Shown piece after piece: positions 27,501-36,887 of a stretch of DNA of 64,000 nt. Source of the stretch: Psychrobacter sp. 28M-43. GTDB lineage: Bacteria > Pseudomonadota > Gammaproteobacteria > Pseudomonadales > Moraxellaceae. The position numbers were made by a program, and so were the translations under genes. The stretch covers positions 2,046,001 through 2,110,000 of the forward strand of contig NZ_CP061739.1 in the NCBI RefSeq assembly GCF_014770435.1, written 5' to 3'. How positions within the stretch are numbered: position 1 is the stretch's first letter; the number at the start of each line of letters is the position of its first letter. A model generated the notes under the pieces. The model was not told where the DNA came from and made no database searches. It worked only from the letters and a program-made list of their open reading frames with translations.

Positions 27501-28775
27501 TTACAAACTGTCTAAACCACGTGCCAAGTCTTTGATAATATCTTCCACATCTTCCAGACCTACCGATAGACGAATCAGACCGTCTTTGACACCAGCTTCG
27601 GCACGAGCTTCAGCAGTTAGACGGAAATGCGTGGTGGTTGCAGGATGAGTAATCGTGGTTTTGGCATCGCCCAAGTTATTGGTGATAGAGACCATTTGTG
27701 TTGAATCAATCACATGCCACGCCGCTTCTTTGGTATCACGGCTATCAGATGCCTTGACTTCAAAACCCATGATAGCACCGTAGCCATCTTTCATATGATG
27801 CTGACGTGTAGCAAGCTCGTGCGCAGGATGGTCACTCAAGCCTGAAAAGTGTACGGTACTGACATTAGGATGATTGACCAAAAATTCTGCCACTTGATTG
27901 GCATTTTGGCAATGCGCTTGCATACGCAATTTGAGCGTTTCAAGCCCCTTGGTAAATACCCAAGCATTGAACGGACTCATGCTAATACCACCTGAGCGCA
28001 CCACGGTAAATGCTTCTTGCATCAGTTTATCACTACCGACCAACGCCCCGCCTAATACGCGACCCTGACCATCCAAATATTTGGTCGCAGAGTGAATGAC
28101 CACATCTGCACCCAAGTCTAGCGGGCGCTGCAATGCTGGCGTTGCAAAGCAGTTGTCAACGACGAGTAATATATCATTGGCTTTACATAGCTGACTCAGA
28201 TAACCGATATCACAAATCTGCGCCAATGGATTGCTTGGGCTTTCGCAATAGATTACTTTGGTGTTTGGTTGAACCGCATTGGCCCATGCCTCATTGTCGA
28301 AGCAATCAACGTAGCTGACTTCAACACCAAACTTGGCCATATAATTATTAAACAGACCGATAGATGAGCCAAATAACTGGTTAGCTGCTAGCAGATGGTC
28401 GCCCGCTTTTAAGTATGCCAAGCACATGGTCAAGATAGCGCCCATACCAGAGGCCGTCGCAACCGCACGTTCACCATTCTCTAGTGCGGCTAAACGACGC
28501 TCAAAAGTACGTATGCTTGGATTGGTATGGCGAGAGTAGACATTGCCTGTTTTTGTACCGTCAAAATGAGCAGCAGCATCAGCGGCTGAGCGATAAACGT
28601 AAGAGCTGGTGGTAAAAATAGGCTCTGAATGCTCGCCTTCGTCTGTACGATGTTGACCTGCCCGCACTGCGATGGTCTGCATGCCATAATCAAGCCCTAA
28701 ATCTAAGGCATCGTTGCGCCAGTTTGGATCTAACTTGTTCGAACTGCTCTCATCATGGTTTTGCGACTGACTCAT
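27501..28775 (-). CDS. metZ: O-succinylhomoserine sulfhydrylase
   Basis: A 424-residue PLP enzyme of the Cys/Met-metabolism family. It makes homocysteine from O-succinylhomoserine (or the acetyl form) and sulfide. Lys232 in VVIHSATKYLDGQGRVLGG is the PLP lysine; the GQGRVLGG form is typical of MetZ. YSRHTNPSIRTFERRLAALE near residue 80 is conserved. The first 25 residues are an acidic extension. CGGAA lies before ATG 28775. No SAM or other riboswitch is recognised upstream. Confidence 0.9.
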   Translation of the reverse strand: MSQSQNHDESSSNKLDPNWRNDALDLGLDYGMQTIAVRAGQHRTDEGEHSEPIFTTSSYVYRSAADAAAHFDGTKTGNVYSRHTNPSIRTFERRLAALENGERAVATASGMGAILTMCLAYLKAGDHLLAANQLFGSSIGLFNNYMAKFGVEVSYVDCFDNEAWANAVQPNTKVIYCESPSNPLAQICDIGYLSQLCKANDILLVVDNCFATPALQRPLDLGADVVIHSATKYLDGQGRVLGGALVGSDKLMQEAFTVVRSGGISMSPFNAWVFTKGLETLKLRMQAHCQNANQVAEFLVNHPNVSTVHFSGLSDHPAHELATRQHHMKDGYGAIMGFEVKASDSRDTKEAAWHVIDSTQMVSITNNLGDAKTTITHPATTTHFRLTAEARAEAGVKDGLIRLSVGLEDVEDIIKDLARGLDSL

Positions 28776-29206
28776 AAACGTTCCGTTACTTTGGTTAATA
28801 TGTTATTGGTTGGTCTTTTAATTAAAATAAAATGACTGCTTATTCTTCTGATTATCGACCGAATTCATCAGCGTTATCATATCATGTCGACTTATTCCGC
28901 ACAGCTGGTTTCAAATGGCCACTAAATATTATTTTCGAATACCAAAGATGTATCAATTCTACTACTTAAAATCTGCCACATATATAGTTAAACACTACTT
29001 AAAAAACAATGATTTCATGCGCTAAATCTAACAAAAATAACGTATTTATAATAGGCAGATATCGCAACAGCTGCTAAGCTTAGCGACGATTTAGATTTTG
29101 CCATGCATAATACAACAACAGTCTGGTAATACATCTAACAAGAGTGTTTCAAACACTCAGAATCATTATTTATCAGTACATTTAGGCTCATTAAGGTAAA
29201 TTCGTT
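28776..29206. other. AT-rich divergent intergenic region
   Basis: 431 bp without a gene between metZ and the phospholipase-D-like gene. The only clear structure is the 12-bp palindrome GCTAAGCTTAGC at 29073-29084. Promoters for both genes must lie here, but I cannot place them with confidence. Confidence 0.5.
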
Positions 29207-30841
29207 ATGTCGATGTTCAGTATAGAACCAAGCAGCTTATCGTTGAGTCTAACCCTAGGACTGACTTTAGGTCTTAGTGCTTGCCAGAGTTTGCCCAAGC
29301 AGCCACATTTACCAGAAAGCCAAGCACTATCAGCACGCGTAGAAGCGCTATATTCAGACGAGCAAACGACGCAAGGTGAGACGATTAAGACTAGCAGCAC
29401 TGACTTGGTCTCTGCTATTAGTGCGCAGAACGATATTCATCCTGATTTGTCTGGCTATCACCCAATCGTGACCGGAGCAAATGCTTTTGCGGCACGTAGC
29501 ATCTTGACAGATATGGCCACGCGCAATATTGATGCGCAGTACTATATTTGGCATAACGATCAGGCTGGGCAGCTTCTACTAAAAGACTTATGGGACGCAG
29601 CTGAGCGCGGTGTGATCGTGCGCTTATTGTTAGATGATTTTAATAACAGTGCCAAGTTCGACCAGCATTTGTTACGCTTTGCTAGTCACCCCAATATTGC
29701 GGTGCGTATCATCAACCCTTTGATGCATCGTAAGTTTCCAACGTTGAACTATGTAACTGGTTTGCCGCGTATCAATCGCCGCATGCACAATAAGAGCATG
29801 ACCTTTGATAAGCAAATTACTATCATCGGCGGGCGTAATATCGGCAACGAATACCTTAGCAATGACCAAAGCAGCCAATTTGCAGATTTGGATGTCTTAC
29901 TGATTGGTAAAGTCGTTGCAGATATTGATAACAGCTTTTATGACTATTGGTCATCGCCTTTATCATTTGATATCGAGACCTTAGCGAAATTTGATGATGA
30001 CGTTACGCCTGATTTTTTAAAGGCCTTAGATAAGCTCGGTCTGGATGAAGAAAACAACGAAGGCAGCAGCTTGACGGTTTATAAAGCTGCGATCAAAGAT
30101 TCTACGATTGATAGTGATTTGATCAACAAGCGTGTGCCTTTCCGTTGGACCGATATGCAATTCTTGAGTGATGATGTCGGCAAACTAAGTAAAACAGTTC
30201 CTGCCGATACTAACTTGGTTCATCAGTTGCGTAACTTGCTTGGTAGCCCAACCAAGAAATTGACGATTATTTCTTCTTATTTTGTACCGACCAAAGATGG
30301 CGTCGATACGTTGGTTAAACTGGCTGAAGCTGGTGTCGATATTAAGATATTAACCAACTCATTTGATGCGACCGATGTGACTGCCGTTCATTCTGGTTAT
30401 AGCCAGTGGCGACCTCGCCTGCTTCGTTCAGGCGTCAAAATATATGAGCTAAAATCAACCGCTGCTGAAGAAAAACGTGATAACAAACTGTGGCGGGCAC
30501 GTAGCCAATCATCGACTAGCTTGCACGCAAAAACGTTTGCAGTAGATGATTATCAAGTCTTTATTGGTTCGTACAACGTTGACCCACGCTCTGCCAATAT
30601 CAATACCGAAATGGGTGTAATCATTAATGATGACGAGCTAGCAAGGCAGCTGCATGGCGCTTTGAGCGACGATCTATTAAATCAAGCATATGAAGTCAAG
30701 CTACTAGAAAATGGCAATCTGCAATGGCACACCATGGAGAAAGGCGAAAAAGTAGTCTATGACTCCGAGCCACGAGTGGACATGGGTGACCATGTTTGGC
30801 TAACCATTATGTCTTGGTTGCCCATTGACTGGCTGTTGTAG
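29207..30841 (+). CDS. phospholipase-D-family lipoprotein (cardiolipin-synthase-like)
   Basis: A 544-residue protein with a lipoprotein signal ending in LGLSAC and a likely lipidated Cys. Two HKD motifs are present: His194-x-Lys196-x4-Asp201 followed by GGRNIGNEY, and His440-x-Lys442-x4-Asp447 followed by GSYNVDPRS. GSYNVDPRS and the ANINTEMGV segment resemble ClsC/YmdC-type cardiolipin synthases rather than secreted phospholipases. It probably acts on phospholipids at the periplasmic face of the envelope. AAGG lies 10 nt before ATG 29207. ClsC normally works with a partner protein; none is adjacent. Confidence 0.84.
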   Translation: MSMFSIEPSSLSLSLTLGLTLGLSACQSLPKQPHLPESQALSARVEALYSDEQTTQGETIKTSSTDLVSAISAQNDIHPDLSGYHPIVTGANAFAARSILTDMATRNIDAQYYIWHNDQAGQLLLKDLWDAAERGVIVRLLLDDFNNSAKFDQHLLRFASHPNIAVRIINPLMHRKFPTLNYVTGLPRINRRMHNKSMTFDKQITIIGGRNIGNEYLSNDQSSQFADLDVLLIGKVVADIDNSFYDYWSSPLSFDIETLAKFDDDVTPDFLKALDKLGLDEENNEGSSLTVYKAAIKDSTIDSDLINKRVPFRWTDMQFLSDDVGKLSKTVPADTNLVHQLRNLLGSPTKKLTIISSYFVPTKDGVDTLVKLAEAGVDIKILTNSFDATDVTAVHSGYSQWRPRLLRSGVKIYELKSTAAEEKRDNKLWRARSQSSTSLHAKTFAVDDYQVFIGSYNVDPRSANINTEMGVIINDDELARQLHGALSDDLLNQAYEVKLLENGNLQWHTMEKGEKVVYDSEPRVDMGDHVWLTIMSWLPIDWLL

Positions 30842-30956
30842 ATATATAGCTTATTAATTTCGACAGTTCTAGAATATTTAGTTTTGCGACTCAGTTGTAT
30901 TAAGTAAACAAAATACCATTCAAACACTTTTATTTTAAACACCCAACTTATTGTTT

Positions 30957-30995
30957 CGGCAAATCATCTTTTATATATCTTGATTTGCCGTTTTT
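30957..30995 (+). terminator. terminator after the phospholipase-D-like gene
   Basis: CGGCAAATCA (30957-30966) pairs with TGATTTGCCG (30981-30990), followed by T5. It lies 116 bp past the stop codon. Confidence 0.75.
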
Positions 30996-31063
30996 ACCAT
31001 GGCCGGTTATCCAAACGATGATCGTCTTAATGACCACTTTACTCTGTGGATATGTGATCTATT

Positions 31064-32368
31064 ATGCCGTCTCGTTCTCAATACGCCCTAATGTCTACTA
31101 AAGACAAAAACATAGTGATGTTCATTAGCTTCATCAGCGCTGTGATATTTTTTGATTTTTTGATTTACTTGTATATCTCAGATATTGTTTCAGCGGCGAT
31201 TTTTCCTGCTAATGCTGACCCTAGAATTGCTAAACTGCAAGGAATGGGGCTTTTTGTTATCGGTTATTTAGCACGTCCAATCGGAGGTGTTCTCATCGGT
31301 CGTTATGGTGATATAAAAGGTAGAAAGCCCGTTTTATTGCTAAGTATCATAGTTACCGCATGTAGTCTCCTAGCAATGGCATTTTTGCCCACTTATGCAC
31401 AATGGGGCATTTTTGCGCCTGCTTTATTCATTCTATTAAGAATCATACAGGGTATGGCATACGGACTTTATGTTCCCTTATCTTGGGTATTTGTGGCAGA
31501 GCATGTGCCCAGACAATATTTATCAGTAGCCTGTAGCTACGTGACTGCCAGTTTCTTTGTAGGCGTATTATTTTCAAATGCATTTTTTATGTGGCTCTCT
31601 AGCTTTATGACTACCGCTGAATTAACTGAATATGGATGGCGCTTGCCATTTTTAGTGGCCGCTATACTAAGTGCTTTGCCGTTATTAATGTGGCGACTGG
31701 TTGGAGAAACGCCTTTCTTTTTAGCACTCGTAAAACCGAAAGCAAGTAAAAATGCAGGCAAGCCACTGACGTTACTTTTTAAACACTGTAAACATTCCAT
31801 TTTTATCGGTATGGTACTGACGTTAGTAATCTCTAGTATTTCTACTGTTATCGTTTTGCTATTACCTGACTTGATAGAGATAAATTTTTCGTTGGATAGT
31901 GATTTATTCGGATTTTCCCATAGCCTGGGCATCGTATTTATCATTTTTGGCTGTATATTTTATGGGATGATTTCTAATCACGAGAATTTCGGTAAAGTGT
32001 TGGTAATCGGTTCGATTTTACTGATTGCCCAAATGTTGGCTTTCTTTTACCATTTGCAGGCGGGCGGTGATTATATATTAATCATGTATGCGATTTTGGG
32101 CTTCTGTGCTGGCGTGATTGGTATGGTCCCTGCTATCCTTATAGAGCTGTTCCCAACCAATGTACGTCTGACTGGCGTTGCTTTTTGCAACAATGTTACA
32201 CAGGGCATTACTGGTGTGCTAATACCTTTTGGTCTTGGATACGCCACGACTCTAGTAAGCTTTTCACCAGCACTGTACATTGCCTTTATTGGCTTTATCG
32301 GTATTATCATGGGGCTTTATTTTTATAATTTGCCCGAGCTGAAAAAGATTGACCACGTTATTGTATAA
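31064..32368 (+). CDS. MFS transporter, metabolite:proton symporter type
   Basis: A 434-residue membrane protein with about 12 hydrophobic segments. The loop 2-3 motif GRYGDIKGRKPVL is the MFS signature, and the layout (IYLYISDIVSAAIFPA after segment 1, RIIQGMAYGLYVPLSW in segment 4) resembles the MHS branch that includes ProP and KgtP. The substrate, an organic acid or compatible solute, is not determinable. No ribosome site is clear before ATG 31064; an ATG at codon 10 (31091) is an alternative. Base composition is a little more AT-rich than its neighbours. Confidence 0.83.
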   Translation: MPSRSQYALMSTKDKNIVMFISFISAVIFFDFLIYLYISDIVSAAIFPANADPRIAKLQGMGLFVIGYLARPIGGVLIGRYGDIKGRKPVLLLSIIVTACSLLAMAFLPTYAQWGIFAPALFILLRIIQGMAYGLYVPLSWVFVAEHVPRQYLSVACSYVTASFFVGVLFSNAFFMWLSSFMTTAELTEYGWRLPFLVAAILSALPLLMWRLVGETPFFLALVKPKASKNAGKPLTLLFKHCKHSIFIGMVLTLVISSISTVIVLLLPDLIEINFSLDSDLFGFSHSLGIVFIIFGCIFYGMISNHENFGKVLVIGSILLIAQMLAFFYHLQAGGDYILIMYAILGFCAGVIGMVPAILIELFPTNVRLTGVAFCNNVTQGITGVLIPFGLGYATTLVSFSPALYIAFIGFIGIIMGLYFYNLPELKKIDHVIV

Positions 32369-32425
32369 GTAAACAGTCAATCGCCGCTTCGCATAACACT
32401 TGAAGCTCTATAAAATCTTGAAAAT

Positions 32426-32459
32426 AAGGTGCAGTGGGTTGTCTCATCCATTGCACCTT
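32426..32459 (+). terminator. probable hairpin terminator after the MFS gene
   Basis: AAGGTGCAGTGG (32426-32437) pairs with CCATTGCACCTT (32448-32459) with one G-T pair. The following tract is only moderately T-rich. Confidence 0.5.
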
Positions 32460-32499
32460 CTCCATTTATTTAAGACACAAATATTAAGGCTTGATCACC

Positions 32500-33483
32500 A
32501 TGGTTGATATGACCAACAAACGCCTCTCAGTTGCGCCAATGATCGACTGGACTACGACAGATTATCGTTATTTTGCACGACTGTTTAATCCGCATACCTA
32601 TCTTTATACCGAGATGATCAGTACTGGTGCATTGATTCATGGCAATCGAGCACGGCATTTGCGCTTTGATACGCTTGAGCATCCTCTTGTATTGCAGCTC
32701 GGCGGTGCAGACATCAGTGAGATGACGCAATGCGCAGAGTTTGCTCAGCAGTATGGCTATGATGAAGTCAATATCAACGTCGGTTGTCCCTCAGATCGCG
32801 TACAGCACAATAAGATAGGCGCCTGTCTGATGGCAGAACCTCAGACCGTCGCTGATTTGGTCAAGCATATGCAAGCTGCAGTCGATATTCCAGTGACGGT
32901 CAAACATCGTATTGGCATCGATGACTTTGATAGTTATGAGTTTATGGTGGACTTTGTGCAGACAGTCGCAGCGGCAGGTTGTACCCGCTTTATCGTACAT
33001 GCGCGTACCGCATGGTTGCAGGGGCTCAGCCCTAAGCAAAACCGCGAGATACCACCGCTACGTTATGATGATGTGTACCGTCTAAAGCAGGACTTTCCTG
33101 AGCTGGATATTGAAATCAATGGTGGTATCGATACAATTGAGGACATCCGAACGCACCTACAGCATATCGATGGCGTGATGATTGGTCGGGCGTTTTATCA
33201 CAACCCGTATCTATTAGCAAAGGCCAATAGCTTATGGGACGAGGCAACTCCTGAGACAATACCTAAGCGCTCAGAGATTTTAGCGCAGCTATATCCCTAT
33301 CTCGAAGAACAACTCGCAAAAGGCGAAGCGCTGCCAACGATGACACGGCATTATTTGGGACTTTTCCAAGGTCTAATGGGCGCGCGTAAATGGCGTCAAG
33401 CCTTGAGCGGCAAACCTCAGCTGACGATTGATGATATTAAGCGAGCTGCCGATGAAGTGCTACTATTAAATCCTGATGCATAA
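32500..33483 (+). CDS. dusA: tRNA-dihydrouridine(20/20a) synthase
   Basis: A 327-residue FMN enzyme that reduces U20/U20a in the tRNA D-loop. LSVAPMIDWTTTDYRYFARL at the N-terminus is the DusA signature. Cys96 in NINVGCPSDRVQ is the catalytic acid, and FIVHARTAWLQGLSPKQNRE is the DusA-type segment. INGGI and the phosphate-binding GVMIGRAFYHNPY complete the barrel. The frame starts at a TTG (32491); ATG 32500 with AAGG upstream is preferred. Confidence 0.95.
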   Translation: MVDMTNKRLSVAPMIDWTTTDYRYFARLFNPHTYLYTEMISTGALIHGNRARHLRFDTLEHPLVLQLGGADISEMTQCAEFAQQYGYDEVNINVGCPSDRVQHNKIGACLMAEPQTVADLVKHMQAAVDIPVTVKHRIGIDDFDSYEFMVDFVQTVAAAGCTRFIVHARTAWLQGLSPKQNREIPPLRYDDVYRLKQDFPELDIEINGGIDTIEDIRTHLQHIDGVMIGRAFYHNPYLLAKANSLWDEATPETIPKRSEILAQLYPYLEEQLAKGEALPTMTRHYLGLFQGLMGARKWRQALSGKPQLTIDDIKRAADEVLLLNPDA

Positions 33484-33564
33484 TCCTAACGCGTCGCCAA
33501 ATTTTTATATCTAACTATTTCGATATAATTTATATAGTAGCAATCATTAAGGCTAGTATTTCAT

Positions 33565-34353
33565 TTACGCCGCTTGCGCAATATACTGCCACATCGCTGC
33601 ACCATTATTGACAATGTGTAGTACGATTGGCAGTAGTAGCGAGCCCGACTTAATCCGTGCATAGCAAAATATCAATGCCAACACTACGATAGTACTAATC
33701 TCGTAGATACCATACTGCACATGGATCACAGCAAATATCAAACTTGTTACAATGCTTGCGACAATCGCCCCATGATTCGCTGAATATGATGATGCCGTGA
33801 ACTGTTCTGCGATGGCTGACCACAATATGCCGCGAAAGATAATCTCTTCATAAATTGGTGCGACGACGACCATGGCAAAGACCAATAGCCAAATTGAACT
33901 GACTGACTGATAGAGCGGATCAACAAACACTAGTGGCGTCATATCGAGTAAATACGTCAGTGCCTGACTGGCAATCATAAATATCAGTAGTAGCCCAAGC
34001 ATCGCTATACCCATCGACAGTGAGAACGGTTTCAAGGCTAGATATTGACGCAGACTGCCACCTTTTAAACGAATGATAAGCACGCTAATTGCCACTAGCA
34101 ATACACAGCCGATAAGTATAGACAGGCTCACGACTGTTCCATCATTACTACCAAAATAGAATATCCGCCCTATCGATGTCCTTTCATCGGCAGGTAATAC
34201 AAGCTTGCCAGCGACATAAACACCTACCAACTGACTGATAAAAAACGCAAGCACCATTCCTACTGTTAGCACGAATGTACCCACGCGCGAAAATAGCGGC
34301 AAAGACTTAGGTGAGACAGTCTTACTAGATGGCGCAGTTAGGTTCTTTGGCAT
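33565..34353 (-). CDS. CPBP-family intramembrane metalloprotease
   Basis: A 262-residue membrane protein with about seven hydrophobic segments. The Abi/CPBP motifs are present: Glu169-Glu170-x3-Arg174 (APIYEEIIFRG), His211 (FAVIHVQYG) and His246-x3-Asn250 (HIVNNG). Members cleave or process membrane proteins or prenylated substrates; the target here is unknown. No clear ribosome site lies before ATG 34353. The 68-bp gap to the upstream hydrolase gene suggests cotranscription. Confidence 0.83.
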   Translation of the reverse strand: MPKNLTAPSSKTVSPKSLPLFSRVGTFVLTVGMVLAFFISQLVGVYVAGKLVLPADERTSIGRIFYFGSNDGTVVSLSILIGCVLLVAISVLIIRLKGGSLRQYLALKPFSLSMGIAMLGLLLIFMIASQALTYLLDMTPLVFVDPLYQSVSSIWLLVFAMVVVAPIYEEIIFRGILWSAIAEQFTASSYSANHGAIVASIVTSLIFAVIHVQYGIYEISTIVVLALIFCYARIKSGSLLLPIVLHIVNNGAAMWQYIAQAA

Positions 34354-34421
34354 AAAGGTATCACTTAAAAATACTCTGGCAGCTCATATCCATTACAAGC
34401 ATGACTGATGGTATGTTGCAT

Positions 34422-35312
34422 TTATTTTGACAGTTGCTGCTTGATCAATCCTAGCACCTGCATTGAGACAGACTCTGGATGCTCAAGTGGGAACATATGT
34501 CCTCCTTTGTGAGTCTCATAAGGAATACCCAAGCGCGATTTTATCTGCTGCGGAAAGCGACGTTTCAAAAAAATACTGTCTTGACCAATGATTAAAGTCA
34601 CAGGTACTTTGGGGCCACGATTCGGTGCCAGCCAATACCAAGATGGATTGGTACGGAACACAGCGACTTCGCTGGCTTTAGGGATAGCCAATGTCACTTT
34701 GCCATCCGCGCGCTCATGCAAGCCGTGATCGATATATCCTTGAAAGCTACGCTCATCGAAATTCTTAAAAAACCCTTTATGTCGCATTTTCTCATATGCT
34801 TCATCTCGGCTATCCCACACATCACGGCGATGCTTGGACACGCCAGCCGGTGACAGTTTATCCATCAGACGGTTATTCATAAGCGGTAATCTGTCTGCTG
34901 TCTTTGCTAAATGCCATAACAAGCTGACTTTGCCATAAATCCAAGGCGGGTCCATAAGTACTGCTTGTGCAAATAGTTCAGGCTGACGATACGTAGCCTG
35001 CAACGTACACATAGCCCCAAGCGAATGCCCTACTCCTACTACCTGTGCTACGCCATGCTTTTCGCAGGCACTGTTTACGCTATCAATGATTTGCTGCGTC
35101 AGACTACGCCAATGATCATCCACTGGATAATCAGGCGTATCACCCAACATCGCAATATACTCAATCGTAAAAAATTCTGACAAACCTTTAAAAAATGGCT
35201 CATATACCGCGCTTGGCATTCCATTAGCATGGGCAAAATGCATCACAGGTTTATTGGTTATTTTAGAGACAGGCAGTTTAGCAAAGGACTGCAAATTTAT
35301 TTCATCACTCAT
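34422..35312 (-). CDS. alpha/beta-hydrolase
   Basis: A 296-residue hydrolase. HFAHANGMPSAVYEPF is the oxyanion strand, Ser97 in VGVGHSLGA the nucleophile, and His in GGHMFPLEHPESV the catalytic His. The closest groups are the 2-hydroxy-6-oxo-dienoate hydrolase or thioesterase-like alpha/beta proteins, but no substrate can be assigned. No signal peptide. GAGAG precedes ATG 35312. Confidence 0.82.
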   Translation of the reverse strand: MSDEINLQSFAKLPVSKITNKPVMHFAHANGMPSAVYEPFFKGLSEFFTIEYIAMLGDTPDYPVDDHWRSLTQQIIDSVNSACEKHGVAQVVGVGHSLGAMCTLQATYRQPELFAQAVLMDPPWIYGKVSLLWHLAKTADRLPLMNNRLMDKLSPAGVSKHRRDVWDSRDEAYEKMRHKGFFKNFDERSFQGYIDHGLHERADGKVTLAIPKASEVAVFRTNPSWYWLAPNRGPKVPVTLIIGQDSIFLKRRFPQQIKSRLGIPYETHKGGHMFPLEHPESVSMQVLGLIKQQLSK

Positions 35313-35494
35313 GACAGACTCTCGTGGGATCGTTTATGTTATATATTATTTTAATGATTGAACCTTGTACCCTTATTAAAACCAACCATGTTTATATGGC
35401 AAGTTTGACGACTGTGTTTGATGGTTATAGTTGTATAGCTAATTTAATCAGGCTATCACTCAGACCAAGGTTTTTTATTTGGTATTACATATAA

Positions 35495-35528
35495 TTAAGG
35501 CTGAGCACAATTATATGCTCAGCCTTAA
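35495..35528 (-). terminator. hairpin after sppA
   Basis: TTAAGGCTGAGCA (35495-35507) pairs perfectly with TGCTCAGCCTTAA (35516-35528), 13 bp, 35 bp past the sppA stop. The tract after it on the minus strand is AT-rich rather than a clean U-run. Confidence 0.65.
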
Positions 35529-35562
35529 CAATCATACACATTATATCTAAAACATAAAACGC

Positions 35563-36615
35563 TTAACGCATCTGCCCAGTGTTGCTTTCTTGTGGCAATA
35601 CATCAAGACTAACGCTAGAGCCAATACCTGCACCTAACTTCACTGCAAAACGATCCATAAACATTTGGAACGGATCAGTTGGGCTATAACTGATGATCGT
35701 ATCGAGATCTAGTTGCTTACTTAAACTTGTGATACTACCTGTTTTATCTGCTAAGCCTAGCTCAATAGACTGCTCCCCTGTCCAGAATAACCCTGAGAAC
35801 AGTTTGTTTTGCTCAGGATTTTTCAGGCGGTCACCGCGACCTTCTTTGACAGCGTTGATAAAATGCTTGTGCGTATTTGCTAGTACTTTTTCGACATGAT
35901 TTTCTTCATAATCAGTCAACGGACGAGATAAGCTTAAGATATCTTTATACTCACCAGCCGTAATCGTACGATCTTCTACGCCAACTTTGTCCATTAAGCC
36001 TTTAACGTTGTAGCTTGGCATAATGACACCGATAGAGCCGACCAGACTTGAAGGATTGACATAAATCTCATCTGCGGCAGACGCAATATAATAAGCACCT
36101 GACGCACCGATATCACCAATCACCGCATAAAGCTTTTTGTCTGGGTACTCTTGGCGTAAGTCCATCATGGTCTGCCAAATCTCGTCAGACTGTACCGGTG
36201 AACCGCCAGGTGAGTTGATATCCAATGCTACTGCTTTTGAGTTACTGTTTGCAAAAGCGTCTCTCAATGCTTCATTGACATCATACGCATTGGCCACATC
36301 GTCATTACTGATGACACCTTGCAGCTCAACCACTGCCAAATGTGGTTCGCTAGTATCGACTGCATCCATACCTGTTGGTGCACTGCTGCAACCACGACCA
36401 AGGGTCAAAAATATCAATAGGATATAACCAAAGGTCAGTAGTTTAAAAAAGATACTCCAGCGACGAGCGCGGCGCTGCTCAACCACACTCGCTAATAACG
36501 TGTTTTCCAGCACCTTCCATTCTTGTCCACTTGGCGGGCTTGGTTGCTGCGGTTGCGTTGGCTGATTTGCCGAGTTATCAGGACGTTTGTTAGGGTCTGG
36601 TGGCCAGTTGGGCAT
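35563..36615 (-). CDS. sppA: signal peptide peptidase SppA (short form)
   Basis: A 350-residue S49-family membrane peptidase that degrades cleaved signal peptides at the periplasmic face. The N-terminal 30 residues are Pro/Gln-rich, and one membrane helix lies at about 55-73. The catalytic Ser172 (GDIGASGAYYIAS) and Lys224 (TAGEYKDIL) form the Ser-Lys dyad. The short form has one catalytic domain, unlike the 618-residue E. coli protein. TAGGAAG lies before ATG 36615. Confidence 0.92.
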   Translation of the reverse strand: MPNWPPDPNKRPDNSANQPTQPQQPSPPSGQEWKVLENTLLASVVEQRRARRWSIFFKLLTFGYILLIFLTLGRGCSSAPTGMDAVDTSEPHLAVVELQGVISNDDVANAYDVNEALRDAFANSNSKAVALDINSPGGSPVQSDEIWQTMMDLRQEYPDKKLYAVIGDIGASGAYYIASAADEIYVNPSSLVGSIGVIMPSYNVKGLMDKVGVEDRTITAGEYKDILSLSRPLTDYEENHVEKVLANTHKHFINAVKEGRGDRLKNPEQNKLFSGLFWTGEQSIELGLADKTGSITSLSKQLDLDTIISYSPTDPFQMFMDRFAVKLGAGIGSSVSLDVLPQESNTGQMR

Positions 36616-36887
36616 ATAACTTCCTAAGTTAGAAACAATCTAAAACAATAAAATGAGGTTGTCGAGAAATACAGCTAGAACGGTGGTATATACCTGATAC
36701 TGTCTCACCATATCTGTGACCTATGTTAATAGTCAGTGACCTGTATTAATAGGCTGCTAAGTATGGTGGTATTTCGATAATGGTTCAATAGTATAACTGT
36801 GAAATATCACTATATTGTAACGCTGATAATATAAGCCTTATTTTTCAGAGTTAGTAGTTTCGGCATTGGGAATACTATCAATGTTAT

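Noticed and set aside
28776-29206. A SAM-type riboswitch upstream of metZ
   Set aside because: None of the conserved SAM aptamer blocks could be found; the region is plain AT-rich sequence.
31537-31944. A 135-codon minus-strand frame inside the MFS gene
   Set aside because: Antisense to a clear transporter with good motifs; no independent evidence of coding.
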